The notes below the pieces were generated by a model that searched no databases, was not told the DNA's origin, and saw nothing but the letters and a program-made list of their open reading frames with translations. A stretch of 64,000 bases of DNA. Origin: Streptomyces asoensis. GTDB taxonomy: Bacteria > Actinomycetota > Actinomycetes > Streptomycetales > Streptomycetaceae. Below, piece by piece: positions 34,491 to 43,843 of this stretch. Position 1 is the first letter of the stretch, and every line of letters starts with the position of its first letter. The stretch lies in the NCBI RefSeq assembly GCF_013085465.1, contig NZ_CP049838.1:3100001-3164000 (forward strand), read 5' to 3'. The position numbers and the translations under genes are program-made.

Positions 34491-35975
34491 ATGTTTGGCA
34501 TCTATCTCAAGCGTGAACTGGGCCGGCGCAAGAAGGCCGCCCTGGTCATCGCACTGGGTCTGGCGCTCGGAATCGCGCTGGTCATCACCGTCAACTCGGT
34601 GTCGGCCGGCATGACACAGGCTCAGGACAAGGTCCTTCAGTCGCTCTACGGTCTCGGCACCGACATGACCGTCACCAAGGCCCGCACGGCGCCCACGGCC
34701 AACAGTTCCGGCGGCCCCAGATTCGAGTTCGACGCGAAGGGCGAGGACGACGACGACACCGAGCAGAGCTCGGACCGGGTGTCCACGCAGGGCGGCCAGG
34801 CCCTGAAGGCGGCGCTCGTCACGCAGGTCGCCGACCAGAAGGGCGTGGCGGCCGCGGTCGGCGCCCTCACCCTGAACGTCACCAAGGTCGACGGCTCCTT
34901 CACCCAGGGCAAGGCGCAGAGCTCCACCAGCGGAAGCAGCGGCAACGGCGGCCAGGGCGGTCCCGGCGGCGGCAGCGGCGGCGGGTCCACCGCTGCCCCG
35001 CAGGTGCAGGGCGGCGGCGCCTCCTTCGATGTCAACTCGTACTCCGTGGCCGGTGTCGACGTCACCAACCAGGACCTCGGCCCGCTGGCGAGCTCGAAGA
35101 TCTCCTCGGGCGTGACGTTCACTTCGGCGCAGGCCAACGCCAAGGTCGCCGTCGTCAGCAAGTCGTACGCCAAGGAGAACTCGTACAAGGTCGGTTCGAC
35201 GCTGACGATCTCCAGCACCAAGTACAAGATCATCGGTATCGCCACCCCCGACAGCAGCGACTCCACCACGGATGTCTACCTGCCGCTGAAGCAGGCGCAG
35301 ACCCTCGCCGACGCGGCGAACCAGGTCACCACGATCTACGTCAAGGCGACCGACTCCCAGCAGATCGACACCGTCAAGGCGACGATCCAGAAGAACATCT
35401 CCGGCACGACCGTGACGACCTCCGCCGACCTCGCGGAGACCGTGTCCGGTTCCCTCTCCACCGCCTCCAACCTGGCGACCAGCGTCGGCAAGTGGCTGTC
35501 GATCGCCGTCCTCGTCGCCGCGTTCCTGGTGGCCGCGCTGCTCACCTCCTCGGCCGTGTCCCGCCGGGTGCGCGAGTTCGGCACCCTGAAGGCGCTCGGC
35601 TGGCCGAGCCGCCGGGTGACCCGGCAGGTCGTCGGCGAGTCCATGGTCAACGGTCTCCTCGGCGGCGCCCTCGGTATCGGCCTGGGACTGGCGGCCGCGT
35701 ACACGGTGACCGCGATCAGCCCGAAGCTGACCGCCGAGCTCGGCAACACCGGCGGCGGTGGCGGTGGCGGCATGGGTGGCGGCCCCGGCGGCGGTGGCCC
35801 CGGTCAGCAGTCCGCGTCGAACACGATGGAGATCGCCCTCTCGGCCCCGGTCTCCGTCACCACGATCGCGCTCGCGGTGGGCCTGGCGGTCGCCGGCGGT
35901 CTGATCGCCGGCGCGATGGGCGGCTGGCGCGCCTCCCGGATGCGCCCGGCGGACGCCCTGCGCAGCGTCTCCTGA
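34491..35975 (+). CDS. MacB/FtsX-like ABC permease
   Basis: 494 residues with four membrane helices: one at about 17-38, then a large extracytoplasmic domain (about 40-335), and three from about 343 to 480. The external part has a Gly/Ser/Gln-rich linker near 143-165. The last loop carries another Gly-rich run near 422-440. FtsX signature features are [20 protein letters not shown] and the end [14 protein letters not shown]. With the following ATPase it forms a MacB/LolCDE-type transporter or a mechanotransmitter. AGGGAACGGG precedes ATG 34491. Confidence 0.9.
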   Translation: MFGIYLKRELGRRKKAALVIALGLALGIALVITVNSVSAGMTQAQDKVLQSLYGLGTDMTVTKARTAPTANSSGGPRFEFDAKGEDDDDTEQSSDRVSTQGGQALKAALVTQVADQKGVAAAVGALTLNVTKVDGSFTQGKAQSSTSGSSGNGGQGGPGGGSGGGSTAAPQVQGGGASFDVNSYSVAGVDVTNQDLGPLASSKISSGVTFTSAQANAKVAVVSKSYAKENSYKVGSTLTISSTKYKIIGIATPDSSDSTTDVYLPLKQAQTLADAANQVTTIYVKATDSQQIDTVKATIQKNISGTTVTTSADLAETVSGSLSTASNLATSVGKWLSIAVLVAAFLVAALLTSSAVSRRVREFGTLKALGWPSRRVTRQVVGESMVNGLLGGALGIGLGLAAAYTVTAISPKLTAELGNTGGGGGGGMGGGPGGGGPGQQSASNTMEIALSAPVSVTTIALAVGLAVAGGLIAGAMGGWRASRMRPADALRSVS

Positions 35976-36034
35976 CCCGCGTCCCGACCAGTCGTCACAT
36001 CCCTCACGGAGAACACGGAGAACCCGGAGATCCC

Positions 36035-36727
36035 ATGTACAACCTCACCGGCGTCACCAAGCGCTACACGCGCGGCAAGGAGACGGTCGAGGCGCTGCGC
36101 GGCATCGACCTCACGATCGCGGACGGCGACCAGCTCGTCATCCAGGGCCCCACGGGCGGCGGCAAGTCGACGCTGCTCCAGATGATCGGCGGCCTCGACC
36201 GCCCGACCGAGGGCAGCGTCGAGCTGGACGGCGTCGACCTCGCGCGGATCAGCGAGGCGAAGCTGACCCGGCTGCGCGCCGAGAAGATCGGCATCATCTT
36301 CCAGTCGTTCAACCTCATCCCGACGCTGACCGCGCAGGAGAACGTCGAGACGGCGCTCGTCCCGCTCGGGGTGAAGCCCGCGGAGCGGCGCGAGCGCGCG
36401 GCGGAGGCCCTGCGCTCGGTCGGCCTGGGCGAGCGCCTCACGCACGCCCCGGCGGAACTCTCCGGCGGTCAGCAGCAGCGCGTGGCGATCGCCCGCGCGC
36501 TGGTCAAGAAGCCGAAGGTGCTGCTCGCCGACGAGCCCACCGGCAACCTCGACGAGGGCATGCGCGACGAGATCATGGAGGTGCTCGAAGGGCTGTGGCA
36601 CGAGTACGGGCTGACCTTCATCATGGTCACCCACGACTCGTCGATCGCCCGCCGGGCCCCGCGCCTGGCCACCATCAAGGCGGGTCAGCTCACCCTGACG
36701 GAACAGGCGGCCACCCGCTCCTGGTGA
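36035..36727 (+). CDS. MacB/LolD-type ABC ATPase
   Basis: 230 residues. Walker [10 protein letters not shown] lies near 38-46, the signature [15 protein letters not shown] near 141, Walker [15 protein letters not shown] near 163. The [16 protein letters not shown] segment is the classical Q-loop of this subfamily. It partners with the permease 59 bases upstream. The gap contains three GGAGA units, the last serving as the ribosome binding site. A strong hairpin follows the stop. Confidence 0.93.
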   Translation: MYNLTGVTKRYTRGKETVEALRGIDLTIADGDQLVIQGPTGGGKSTLLQMIGGLDRPTEGSVELDGVDLARISEAKLTRLRAEKIGIIFQSFNLIPTLTAQENVETALVPLGVKPAERRERAAEALRSVGLGERLTHAPAELSGGQQQRVAIARALVKKPKVLLADEPTGNLDEGMRDEIMEVLEGLWHEYGLTFIMVTHDSSIARRAPRLATIKAGQLTLTEQAATRSW

Positions 36728-36739
36728 ACCGACGCAGCC

Positions 36740-36782
36740 CGAGGGGCCGTTGACCGCCTGCCCGGCGGTGAACGGCCCCTCG
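36740..36782 (+). terminator. Terminator after the MacB-like operon
   Basis: CGAGGGGCCGTT pairs perfectly with AACGGCCCCTCG, and within it ACCGCC pairs with GGCGGT around TGCCC. It lies 12 bases after the stop of the ATPase gene. Confidence 0.85.
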
Positions 36783-36813
36783 GCCGTGCCCGCCGTGCAG
36801 GCCCGGGCCCGAC

Positions 36814-37140
36814 CTAGGCCTGACCGGTCTCGAAGCGGGAGATCCGGCCGTCGTCCTCGACCACGAAGCTCCACCTGGTGCGCATCTCGCCCCAGGTGTC
36901 GTTGCGGTAGTCGGCGATGAGGGCACGCCCGCCGGCCGACTCCTTGGTGACGTCCATGTGGCCGTGGGAGGAGAAGATCTCCCGGTCGATCCACTGGGCG
37001 AGGTCACGGTCGGAGCCGTCGTCCGCCATGGTCGCGTCGGGGGTGAGCAGGCTGCGGAACGCCTTCTCGTCGTGGGCGTTGACGGCGGCGACGAAGGCCC
37101 GCACGGCCGGGTCGCTGAGTCTGTCGATCTGGATCGCCAT
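36814..37140 (-). CDS. SnoaL-like (NTF2 fold) small protein
   Basis: 108 residues. The pattern VRAFVAAVNAHDEKAFRSLL, then FSSHGHMDVTKE and a C-terminal beta strand WSFVVEDDGRISRFETGQ fit the cone-shaped NTF2-like fold used by SnoaL proteins, as binding proteins or small enzymes. No clear catalytic Asp/His pair can be assigned. ATG 37140 is preferred over an upstream GTG. Function unknown. Confidence 0.75.
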   Translation of the reverse strand: MAIQIDRLSDPAVRAFVAAVNAHDEKAFRSLLTPDATMADDGSDRDLAQWIDREIFSSHGHMDVTKESAGGRALIADYRNDTWGEMRTRWSFVVEDDGRISRFETGQA

Positions 37141-37243
37141 ACGGGCCACCCTCACATCGCGGTCCGGGCCCCGCCACCCGAACGGCGCCCAGGACGGGCC
37201 GGACGGGTGTGAGTGGTGCGACGGTGGAAACGCGGAGGGGGCT

Positions 37244-37297
37244 GTTCCCGTTCCTGTTCCCGTTCCTGTTCCCGTTCCTGTTCCTGTTCCCGTTCTC
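37244..37297. repeat. Hexanucleotide tandem array GTTCCY
   Basis: Eight exact units alternating GTTCCC and GTTCCT, and a ninth GTTCTC, lie head to tail 33 bases before the DoxX start. It is in the intergenic region and is translated in no supported gene. Copy number could change by slippage. Confidence 0.9.
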
Positions 37298-37330
37298 CTA
37301 CGTCCGCCGTTCTCTGCTCAGGGAGTCACC

Positions 37331-37876
37331 GTGACCTGTTACGACCGTCGTGATCTGGGACTGCTGCTGCTCCGGCTCGGCACCGGCGGAGTGCTGGCGG
37401 CCCACGGCGCGCAGAAGCTGTTCGGCTGGTTCGGCGGTCACGGTCTGGAGGGGACCGGCCAGTTCATGGAGTCCGTCGGCTACGCCCCCGGCAAGGCCAG
37501 TGCGACGGCGGCGGGCCTGGCGGAGGCCGGCGGCGGCACGCTGCTGGCCCTGGGCCTGGCCACCCCGGCGGCGGGTGCGGCGGCGGCCGGCGCGATGGCG
37601 GGCGCGTCCGCGGTGCACGTCCCCAACGGCTTCTTCGCGATGAGCGGCGGCTACGAGCACGCGGCCTCCCTGGGCCTGGCCGCCGCGGGCCTCGCCATCA
37701 CCGGCCCGGGCCGCCTCTCCCTCGACCACGCCCTCGGCCACACGGTCGACCGCGGCTGGATGGTCCCGGTGGCGCTCGGCACGACGGCGGCGGTCACGGC
37801 GGTGGTCGTCGGCATGCGGAACAAGCGGCTGCGCAGGCAGGAGGAGGGGGAGCAGGAGGCGCTGTTCGAGGAGTGA
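37331..37876 (+). CDS. DoxX family membrane protein
   Basis: 181 residues with four hydrophobic segments. The N-terminal LLLLRLGTGGVLAAHGAQKLFGWFGG pattern (split here: LLLLRLGTGG, then HGAQKLFGWFGG) is the DoxX signature; the C-terminus is basic then acidic (RRQEEGEQEALFEE). DoxX proteins are linked to redox or thiol stress in mycobacteria, but the exact reaction is not settled. GGGAG lies five bases before GTG 37331. The tandem array at 37244-37297 sits in the promoter region. Confidence 0.85.
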   Translation: MTCYDRRDLGLLLLRLGTGGVLAAHGAQKLFGWFGGHGLEGTGQFMESVGYAPGKASATAAGLAEAGGGTLLALGLATPAAGAAAAGAMAGASAVHVPNGFFAMSGGYEHAASLGLAAAGLAITGPGRLSLDHALGHTVDRGWMVPVALGTTAAVTAVVVGMRNKRLRRQEEGEQEALFEE

Positions 37877-37913
37877 GCCCCGGGCGCCGGTCCTGACCTG
37901 ACACGCTTCGTCC

Positions 37914-38315
37914 ATGAGCACCCAGCCCCAGCCCCGGCCCCCGCGGTCTGCACCCACCGAACCCGATGCCGCCGGCCCCACCGATCTCTGGGCCATCGTC
38001 GACGCCCTGTGGACCTGGCTGGACGCCAACGCGGCGCACGGCGGCCGTGAGGGCCTGCTGCTGCGTGTACTGAAGCTGTCGGAGGAGGTCGGCGAGGTCG
38101 CGCAGGCAGTCATCGGCGCGACCGGCCAGAACCCCCGCAAGGGCGTCAGCCACACGTGGGAGGACGTGCAGGGCGAACTGTGCGACGTGGCCATCACGGC
38201 ACTGGTGGCGCTGCGGACCCTCACCCCGGAGGCGGAGGCGGTGTTCGCCGGGCATCTGGCGCGGGTGGCGGAGCGGTCGTCGGGTAGCGCGGGCGCCGGG
38301 GCCGACGTTCGCTGA
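37914..38315 (+). CDS. MazG-like nucleotide pyrophosphohydrolase
   Basis: 133 residues. A Pro/Ala-rich N-terminus of about 22 residues precedes a MazG-like all-alpha domain with the metal-binding pattern KLSEEVGEVAQAV and, 20 residues on, ELCDVAITAL (the EExxE and ExxD ligands). It would hydrolyse a nucleoside triphosphate to monophosphate and pyrophosphate, as a house-cleaning enzyme. The binding site before ATG 37914 is weak. Confidence 0.83.
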   Translation: MSTQPQPRPPRSAPTEPDAAGPTDLWAIVDALWTWLDANAAHGGREGLLLRVLKLSEEVGEVAQAVIGATGQNPRKGVSHTWEDVQGELCDVAITALVALRTLTPEAEAVFAGHLARVAERSSGSAGAGADVR

Positions 38316-38416
38316 TTCCGGCAGATCCCCTGTTCTTCGAACCGCCCGCCCGCTGCCCGCGTCCCTCTGTACGATCACCGCACGCGAGGCGGGGGCCGTA
38401 GGCGGAGGGGGCGTGG

Positions 38417-39268
38417 ATGGACGACAACGCTGGTAGAGGCAGGGCGGCTTGGCCATGGCGGGTCATGGCCACTGCGGCCGCGGCAGCCGTGGTGCTGGGC
38501 GGCTGCGGTTCCGGGGACGACGACAAGGCGGCCGAGCCGAGCCCTTCGGCATCCTCCCGGTCCGCGACTCCCACCGCATCCGGCTCGCCCTCGTCCTCCT
38601 CCTCGGCGGGTGGCGACGCGACGTCGCTGACGCCGTTCCAGGCGGACCCCGCTCAGGTGCCGAAGACGAAGCCGCAGGCCGAGGCGCTGGCAGCGGCCGT
38701 CGCGCTGAAACCGGAGGCGTGGGGCGCGGACTTCCGGGCCCAGCAGCCGGCCGCGAGCGCCCCCGGCACCGCCGCCGTCCTCGACGAACAGTGCCGGTGG
38801 GAGCGCCGGTCCCTCCCCCAGGGCGTCCTGGCCTCGCTGTCGCGCTACAGCGAGCTTCCCGGCACCACGGGCAAGGGCGAGATCAAGGTGACCGCGGCGG
38901 TCACCGTGCACGCCACGGTGCTCGACGCCGACGACCAGCTGTCCACCACGCTGGAGGAGCCGTTGCGCTGCCGCGAGCAGCAGGTCCGCACCGATGAGCG
39001 GATATCCGGGCTCATGTCGACCGGCACTCCCTACGGCCAGGGCGAAAACACCTACTCCGACGACCAGGTCGTGGAAATCGGCTCCTACCTCACCGGGACG
39101 GCCAAGCAGTCGTACTTCTGGTTCGTCACCCGGCTCGGCACGGTGACCCTGGCGGTGTCGGTGAAGGGCGCCAAGGGTTACACCGACAGCGAGCTGAACC
39201 GGTTCGGGTCGCAGGCCACCAGCACGATGCTCAGCCGCGTGGAGTTCGAGCTCGGAGGGAAGAACTGA
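38417..39268 (+). CDS. Lipoprotein of unknown function, first gene of the receptor-kinase operon
   Basis: 283 residues. Signal sequence with lipobox VLGGC near residue 31, then a Ser/Pro/Thr/Ala linker (about 40-70) and a mature domain of about 210 residues with two Cys (DEQCRWERR and LRCREQQ) that may form a disulfide. No domain is recognised. Its stop overlaps the kinase start as TGATG, so it is translated with the kinase and probably works at the outer membrane face beside the kinase sensor domains. Confidence 0.82.
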   Translation: MDDNAGRGRAAWPWRVMATAAAAAVVLGGCGSGDDDKAAEPSPSASSRSATPTASGSPSSSSSAGGDATSLTPFQADPAQVPKTKPQAEALAAAVALKPEAWGADFRAQQPAASAPGTAAVLDEQCRWERRSLPQGVLASLSRYSELPGTTGKGEIKVTAAVTVHATVLDADDQLSTTLEEPLRCREQQVRTDERISGLMSTGTPYGQGENTYSDDQVVEIGSYLTGTAKQSYFWFVTRLGTVTLAVSVKGAKGYTDSELNRFGSQATSTMLSRVEFELGGKN

Positions 39269-41559
39269 TGGAGGCGCTGCGTTCGTCGGATCCCGCGCGC
39301 ATCGCGGGACATCGTCTGCTCGGACGGCTCGGTGCCGGCGGCATGGGCGTGGTGTACCTGGCCCGCACACCCGGCGGAGCGCTGGTGGCGCTGAAGGTGC
39401 TGCTCGCCGAATACGCCGAGGAGCCGGACTTCAGGGAGCGGTTCCGCCGGGAGGTCGAGGTCGCCCGGCGGGTCGACAGTCCCTGGGCGGTACCGCTGGT
39501 GGACGCCGACCCGGACGCCGAGGCGCCCTGGCTGACGACGGCGTTCGTCCCGGCACCATCGCTGGGCGAGGCAGTGGCCGCGTACGGGCCCCTGGCCGAG
39601 CACGGGGTACGGCTGCTCGGCGCCCGTCTGGCCGAGGCTCTGGGCGCGGTGCACGGGGTCGGTCTGGTCCACCGGGACCTCAAGCCGGGCAACGTGCTGA
39701 TCGCCCACGACGGACCCCGGCTCATCGACTTCGGCATAGCCCGGGCGCCGCAGGACACGGCGCTCACGGCGACCGGTCTGGTGGTCGGCACTCCCGGCTA
39801 TCTGTCGCCCGAGCAGGCCCAGGACGGCGGCGACGGCATCGGCCCGGCGAGCGACGTGTTCGCCCTCGGGTGTGTCCTGGCGTTCGCGACGACCGGCCGG
39901 GCGCCGTTCGGCAGCGGACCGGTGGACGCCCTGCTGTACCGGGCCGTGCACGATCCGGCGGACCTCGACGGGGTGCCCCCGGAGCTGCTGACGGTGCTGG
40001 AGCGCTGCCTGGAGAAGGACCCGGCCCGGCGGCCGGACGCCGGGGAGCTGGTTCGAGAACTGGCGGCCGACGGCGCTCCGCGGGACGCGGAGACGGCCGA
40101 GTGGCTGCCCGAGCCGGTGACCCGGCTGATCGCCGAGCGATCGGCCGCCGCGCTCGCGCTGCCGGACATCGAGCACACGCAGGTGCCGTCGGCCGCGTCG
40201 GCCACCTCGGCGCCGACGGATTCCGGGCACGCCGAATCCGGGCCTGCGGACTCCGTGCCGGCCGGCTCGGACCCGGCTGATGCCGACCCGGCGGCCTCCG
40301 ATACGCACGGCACGTCTGCGTCGCCGGAGCCGCAGGACGCCCGGCCGGCCGGCCGACGCCGCTTCCTCCTGCTCGCCGGCGGGGCCTTGGCGCTGGCGGC
40401 GGGCGCGGGCGGAACCTGGTGGGCGGTCGCCCGGGACGGCGACTCGGGAGACGACAGCCCTGCCGCCGCCGCGTCCTCGGGGCGCCCGGTGCACACCGTC
40501 GCGCTGCACGGTGACCTCAGCGGCCCGCAGCGGGAGACGGGCCGGGCCCAGGAGCGCGGACTGCGGCTGGCCGTCGCGGAGTTCAACGCGCGCGGCGACG
40601 CGCCCTTCACGGTGAAGGTCAGGGCCGTCGACGACGGGGGCGATCCGGCGGCCTCGGCCCGGCTCGCCGCGGAACTCACGGACGACCCGGCGGTCCTCGC
40701 CGTGGTCGGCCCGACCACCGACGCCACGGCGCAGTCGGCGCTCGCGAAGTACGATGCCGGGCTGCTGCCGGTCGTCTGCGTGTCCCCCGGCGCGACCGCC
40801 CTCTCCATCCAGGGTTTCCGCTCGTTCCTGCACGCACGGCTGCCCGACGCGGTACTGCCCGTCTACGTAAGCAACTACCTGCGCGGCACGGCGCGATCGC
40901 GCAAGATCGGCATCGTCGTCGACCGCCCGGCCGGAAACTACGGGACGGATCTGAGCACTTCCCTCAGCAATGTGCTCGGCAACGCACAGCAGCCGTCCGT
41001 ACCGGAGGTGGTCAGCGCGATGCGCCGCGACTTCGGCAGCGCGGTGGACGCGGTGCTCTCCGCCGGCGCCGACTCCGTGTTCTTCGCCGGCCTGCCCGAC
41101 CGGGGAGCGTTGATCGCCTCGACGCTGCGCGAACGCGCCTTCCAGGGGGCTCGCATGTCCGGCCCCGCACTGCTCGACGGCCGCTTCCTGACGGAGGCTC
41201 AAGAAGCCGCCGAGGGCTGGGTGGTGGTGGCGCCGGTCATCGACGCGACCCGCAAGCCCGAGGCGAAGAAGTTCGCCGCCGCCTACCGCGAGCGCTTCAA
41301 GGAGGCGCCGCCCCGGTACGCGGCGGAGGCCTACGACGTGACCGGGATGCTGCTGAAGGCGCTGTCCGGGCTGCCCGCGAAGAGCCGCACCCGGGCGAAT
41401 CTGCTCGCGGCCGTGCGGGCCGGCAAGTACGAGGGCATCACCAAGACGTTCGCCTTCCAGAAGACCGGCATGATGGTCATCGACGGCACCGGTGGCTTCC
41501 TCTGGCGGGTCGAGCAGGGCGACTTCGTGTACGGCGGCCCCGCGCCGATCAGCGTCTGA
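39268..41559 (+). CDS. Receptor Ser/Thr kinase with amino-acid-binding-protein-like sensor (1)
   Basis: 763 residues. A Hanks-type kinase occupies about 10-270: GAGGMGVVYLAR loop, catalytic Lys in VALKVLL, HRDLKPGN at His135, DFGIAR and SPEQAQ. A Ser/Pro/Ala linker leads to RRRFLLLAGG (Arg363-365), which begins the only membrane span. The C-terminal 350 residues look like a type I periplasmic binding protein of the branched-chain amino acid family (HGDLSGPQRETGRAQ, VVGPTTDATAQS). The kinase lies inside, the sensor outside. RRRFL resembles a twin-arginine motif. TGATG overlaps link it to both neighbours. Confidence 0.93.
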   Translation: MEALRSSDPARIAGHRLLGRLGAGGMGVVYLARTPGGALVALKVLLAEYAEEPDFRERFRREVEVARRVDSPWAVPLVDADPDAEAPWLTTAFVPAPSLGEAVAAYGPLAEHGVRLLGARLAEALGAVHGVGLVHRDLKPGNVLIAHDGPRLIDFGIARAPQDTALTATGLVVGTPGYLSPEQAQDGGDGIGPASDVFALGCVLAFATTGRAPFGSGPVDALLYRAVHDPADLDGVPPELLTVLERCLEKDPARRPDAGELVRELAADGAPRDAETAEWLPEPVTRLIAERSAAALALPDIEHTQVPSAASATSAPTDSGHAESGPADSVPAGSDPADADPAASDTHGTSASPEPQDARPAGRRRFLLLAGGALALAAGAGGTWWAVARDGDSGDDSPAAAASSGRPVHTVALHGDLSGPQRETGRAQERGLRLAVAEFNARGDAPFTVKVRAVDDGGDPAASARLAAELTDDPAVLAVVGPTTDATAQSALAKYDAGLLPVVCVSPGATALSIQGFRSFLHARLPDAVLPVYVSNYLRGTARSRKIGIVVDRPAGNYGTDLSTSLSNVLGNAQQPSVPEVVSAMRRDFGSAVDAVLSAGADSVFFAGLPDRGALIASTLRERAFQGARMSGPALLDGRFLTEAQEAAEGWVVVAPVIDATRKPEAKKFAAAYRERFKEAPPRYAAEAYDVTGMLLKALSGLPAKSRTRANLLAAVRAGKYEGITKTFAFQKTGMMVIDGTGGFLWRVEQGDFVYGGPAPISV

Positions 41560-43784
41560 TGGAGCCGCTGCGCACCGGCGACCCGTCCCGGATCGGCCGC
41601 TACCGTCTGCTGCGGCGGCTGGGCGCCGGCGGCATGGGCGTGGTCTTCCTGGCCCGTGCGCCGGGCGGAGCGATCGCCGCGGTGAAGACGGTCCGGTCCT
41701 CGTACGCCGACGAGACGGGCTTCCGGACCCGTTTCCGCCGCGAGATCGAAGCCGCCCGGCAGGTGCGCAGCCCGTGGGTGGTCCCGTTGCTGGACGCGGA
41801 CGCCGACGCGGAGACACCGTGGCTGGCGACCTCGTACGTACCGGGACCCTCGCTCGCCGAGACGGTGGACACCTTCGGTCCTCTGTCGCTCGCCTCCGTG
41901 CGGATGCTGGGCGTGCGGCTCGCCGAGGCGCTCGAGACGGTGCACGGGGCCGGTCTCGTGCACCGCGACGTGAAGCCGGGGAACGTCCTGCTGGCCCCGG
42001 ACGGGCCACGGCTCATCGACTTCGGTATCGCCCGCGCGCCGGAGGCCACGGCGCTCACCTCCAGCGGCGTGATCGTCGGCTCGCCCGGCTTCCTGTCCCC
42101 GGAGCAGGCGCGGGCCCGGGGCGGCGAGATCGGCCCGCCGAGTGACGTGTTCTCGCTGGGGTGCGTGCTCGCGTTCGCCGCGACCGGCGTCCGGCCGTTC
42201 GGCGGCGGCGGGGCGGCCGGCATGCTGCTGCGCACGGTCTACGAGGAACCGGATCCGACGGCGGTCCCGGACAGCCTGGCGCCTCTCCTGCGAGCCTGTC
42301 TGGCCAAGGATCCGACCGCCCGTCCCACCGTCGCCCACCTGCGCCGGACACTCGACGAAGAGGTGCCGGAAACCGACTCCGCCGAGCGGTCGGACTGGCT
42401 GTCCGCGCCGGTCACCCGGCTGATCAACGACCGGGCCGCCGCCGTGCTCACCCTGGGCACGATCGAGCCGACCCAGGTGTCCGCGTCCGCGAGCACAGTG
42501 CCGACGGTGTCGCCCGAGGCCGCGACGCTGACGGCCGTCACCGCTGCCCCGCCCCCCGCCCGCGCCATCGGCCGCCGCGGCTTCCTGCGCCTGGGCTCGA
42601 CGGCCGGGGTCCTGGCGGCAGGCGGTGGCGGTGCCTGGTGGTGGAGCACCCGCCCGGATCCGGGGACGACGCCTCCGGCCGGAGCGAACCCGCGCCCCGC
42701 ACTGGTCGTGGCGTTCCACGGCGATCTGACCGGGCCCCGGAAGGAGACCGGGAACGCCCAGCTGAGCGGCGCTCGACTGGCCGTCGAGCAGCTCAACGCC
42801 AAGAGCGCGCACCCGTTCCGGCTGAAGCTGCGGACGTACGACGACGGCGGTGACCCGGAACGGGCCGACGAACTGGCCGTCCGGCTGGCGAAGGACGCGG
42901 ACGTGCTCGCCGTGCTGGGACCCACCACCGATGCCTGCTTCCTCTCGAGCGAGGTCACCTACACCAAGGCGACGATGCCCGTCGTGTCCGTGTCGGTGGG
43001 CGCCGACACCCGGAGCAGGACGATCGGAGAGAACGAGTTCCACCACTCCCATGCGGCGCTGCGCGTCGCTGACCCACTCCTCGCCGCCCCTTGTAGCCGC
43101 TACCTCGGCAACCACGTCGACGCGCAGAAGGTGTTCCTCATGGACGACCGGGCCCAGGGCGACTTCGCCTGGTCCCTGTGCGACCAGACCCAGCAGGCGC
43201 TGCGGCAGGCCGGCCGGGACGCCACGGTGACCCGTGTCGCCGCCGGAAAGATCGACTACGCGTCGCTCGCTACCGCAGTGATGTCCGCCCGCGCGGACGC
43301 GGTCGTCTTCACCGGCGACGCGGCCCGGGCCGCCGGACTCGCGTCGGCACTGAGCACCGCCCGGTTCACCGGCACCCGGATGGCGACGGAACGCGCCTTC
43401 GACCCACGGTTCCTCACGTCGGCCGGCGCGGCCGCGACCGACTGGGTCTTCGCCACCTCCTTCACCGACCCGACGGCCCGCCCGACCGCCCGCGCCTTCA
43501 CCAAGGCCTACCGGGCCCGCTTCGGCACCGACCCCGGCTGGTACGCGGCGGAGGCCTACGACGCCGTGATGTTCCTGGCCCAGGCCTGCGTCAAGGACGG
43601 CTCGGCACTGACGGAGCGGGGCGCGATCGCCCGCCGGATGCCCGAGATCACGTACGCCGGCATCACCCGGACCGTCAAGTACGAGCAGGGGTACGGCTAC
43701 AACCACGAAGCGATGTTCCTGTTCCGGGCCGCGGACGGCGCGTTCCGCTACCTGGGGCAGTACCAGGAGGCGGCGGTCTCCTGA
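41559..43784 (+). CDS. Receptor Ser/Thr kinase with amino-acid-binding-protein-like sensor (2)
   Basis: 741 residues, a tandem paralogue of the upstream gene with the same architecture and the catalytic HRDVKPGN at the same His135. Lys in IAAVKTV, DFGIAR and the activation segment are intact. Arg339-Arg340 start RRGFLRLG, a textbook twin-arginine motif, directly before the single membrane span. The external domain (FHGDLTGPRKETGNAQ, LGPTTDACFL) again resembles LivJ-type binding proteins. The sensor domains differ more than the kinases, suggesting different ligands. A hairpin follows the stop. Confidence 0.93.
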   Translation: MEPLRTGDPSRIGRYRLLRRLGAGGMGVVFLARAPGGAIAAVKTVRSSYADETGFRTRFRREIEAARQVRSPWVVPLLDADADAETPWLATSYVPGPSLAETVDTFGPLSLASVRMLGVRLAEALETVHGAGLVHRDVKPGNVLLAPDGPRLIDFGIARAPEATALTSSGVIVGSPGFLSPEQARARGGEIGPPSDVFSLGCVLAFAATGVRPFGGGGAAGMLLRTVYEEPDPTAVPDSLAPLLRACLAKDPTARPTVAHLRRTLDEEVPETDSAERSDWLSAPVTRLINDRAAAVLTLGTIEPTQVSASASTVPTVSPEAATLTAVTAAPPPARAIGRRGFLRLGSTAGVLAAGGGGAWWWSTRPDPGTTPPAGANPRPALVVAFHGDLTGPRKETGNAQLSGARLAVEQLNAKSAHPFRLKLRTYDDGGDPERADELAVRLAKDADVLAVLGPTTDACFLSSEVTYTKATMPVVSVSVGADTRSRTIGENEFHHSHAALRVADPLLAAPCSRYLGNHVDAQKVFLMDDRAQGDFAWSLCDQTQQALRQAGRDATVTRVAAGKIDYASLATAVMSARADAVVFTGDAARAAGLASALSTARFTGTRMATERAFDPRFLTSAGAAATDWVFATSFTDPTARPTARAFTKAYRARFGTDPGWYAAEAYDAVMFLAQACVKDGSALTERGAIARRMPEITYAGITRTVKYEQGYGYNHEAMFLFRAADGAFRYLGQYQEAAVS

Positions 43785-43801
43785 GGGGAGCGCCGCTCCC
43801 C
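43785..43801. terminator. Hairpin between kinase 2 and permease genes
   Basis: GGGGAGC-GCC-GCTCCCC starts right after the kinase 2 stop. No T-tract follows. It probably separates two convergent units. Confidence 0.55.
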
Positions 43802-43843
43802 CGCTCGGCGAGACGACCGGCGGCCGTCACCTCACCGCCGCGT

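Noticed and set aside
36917..37876. Longer DoxX protein starting far upstream with a Val-Pro repeat
   Set aside because: The Val-Pro run is just the translated hexamer array; GTG 37331 has a binding site and starts at the DoxX domain.
39178..42009. Minus-strand open frame opposite the receptor kinases
   Set aside because: Arg/Gly-rich shadow of two genes with intact kinase motifs.
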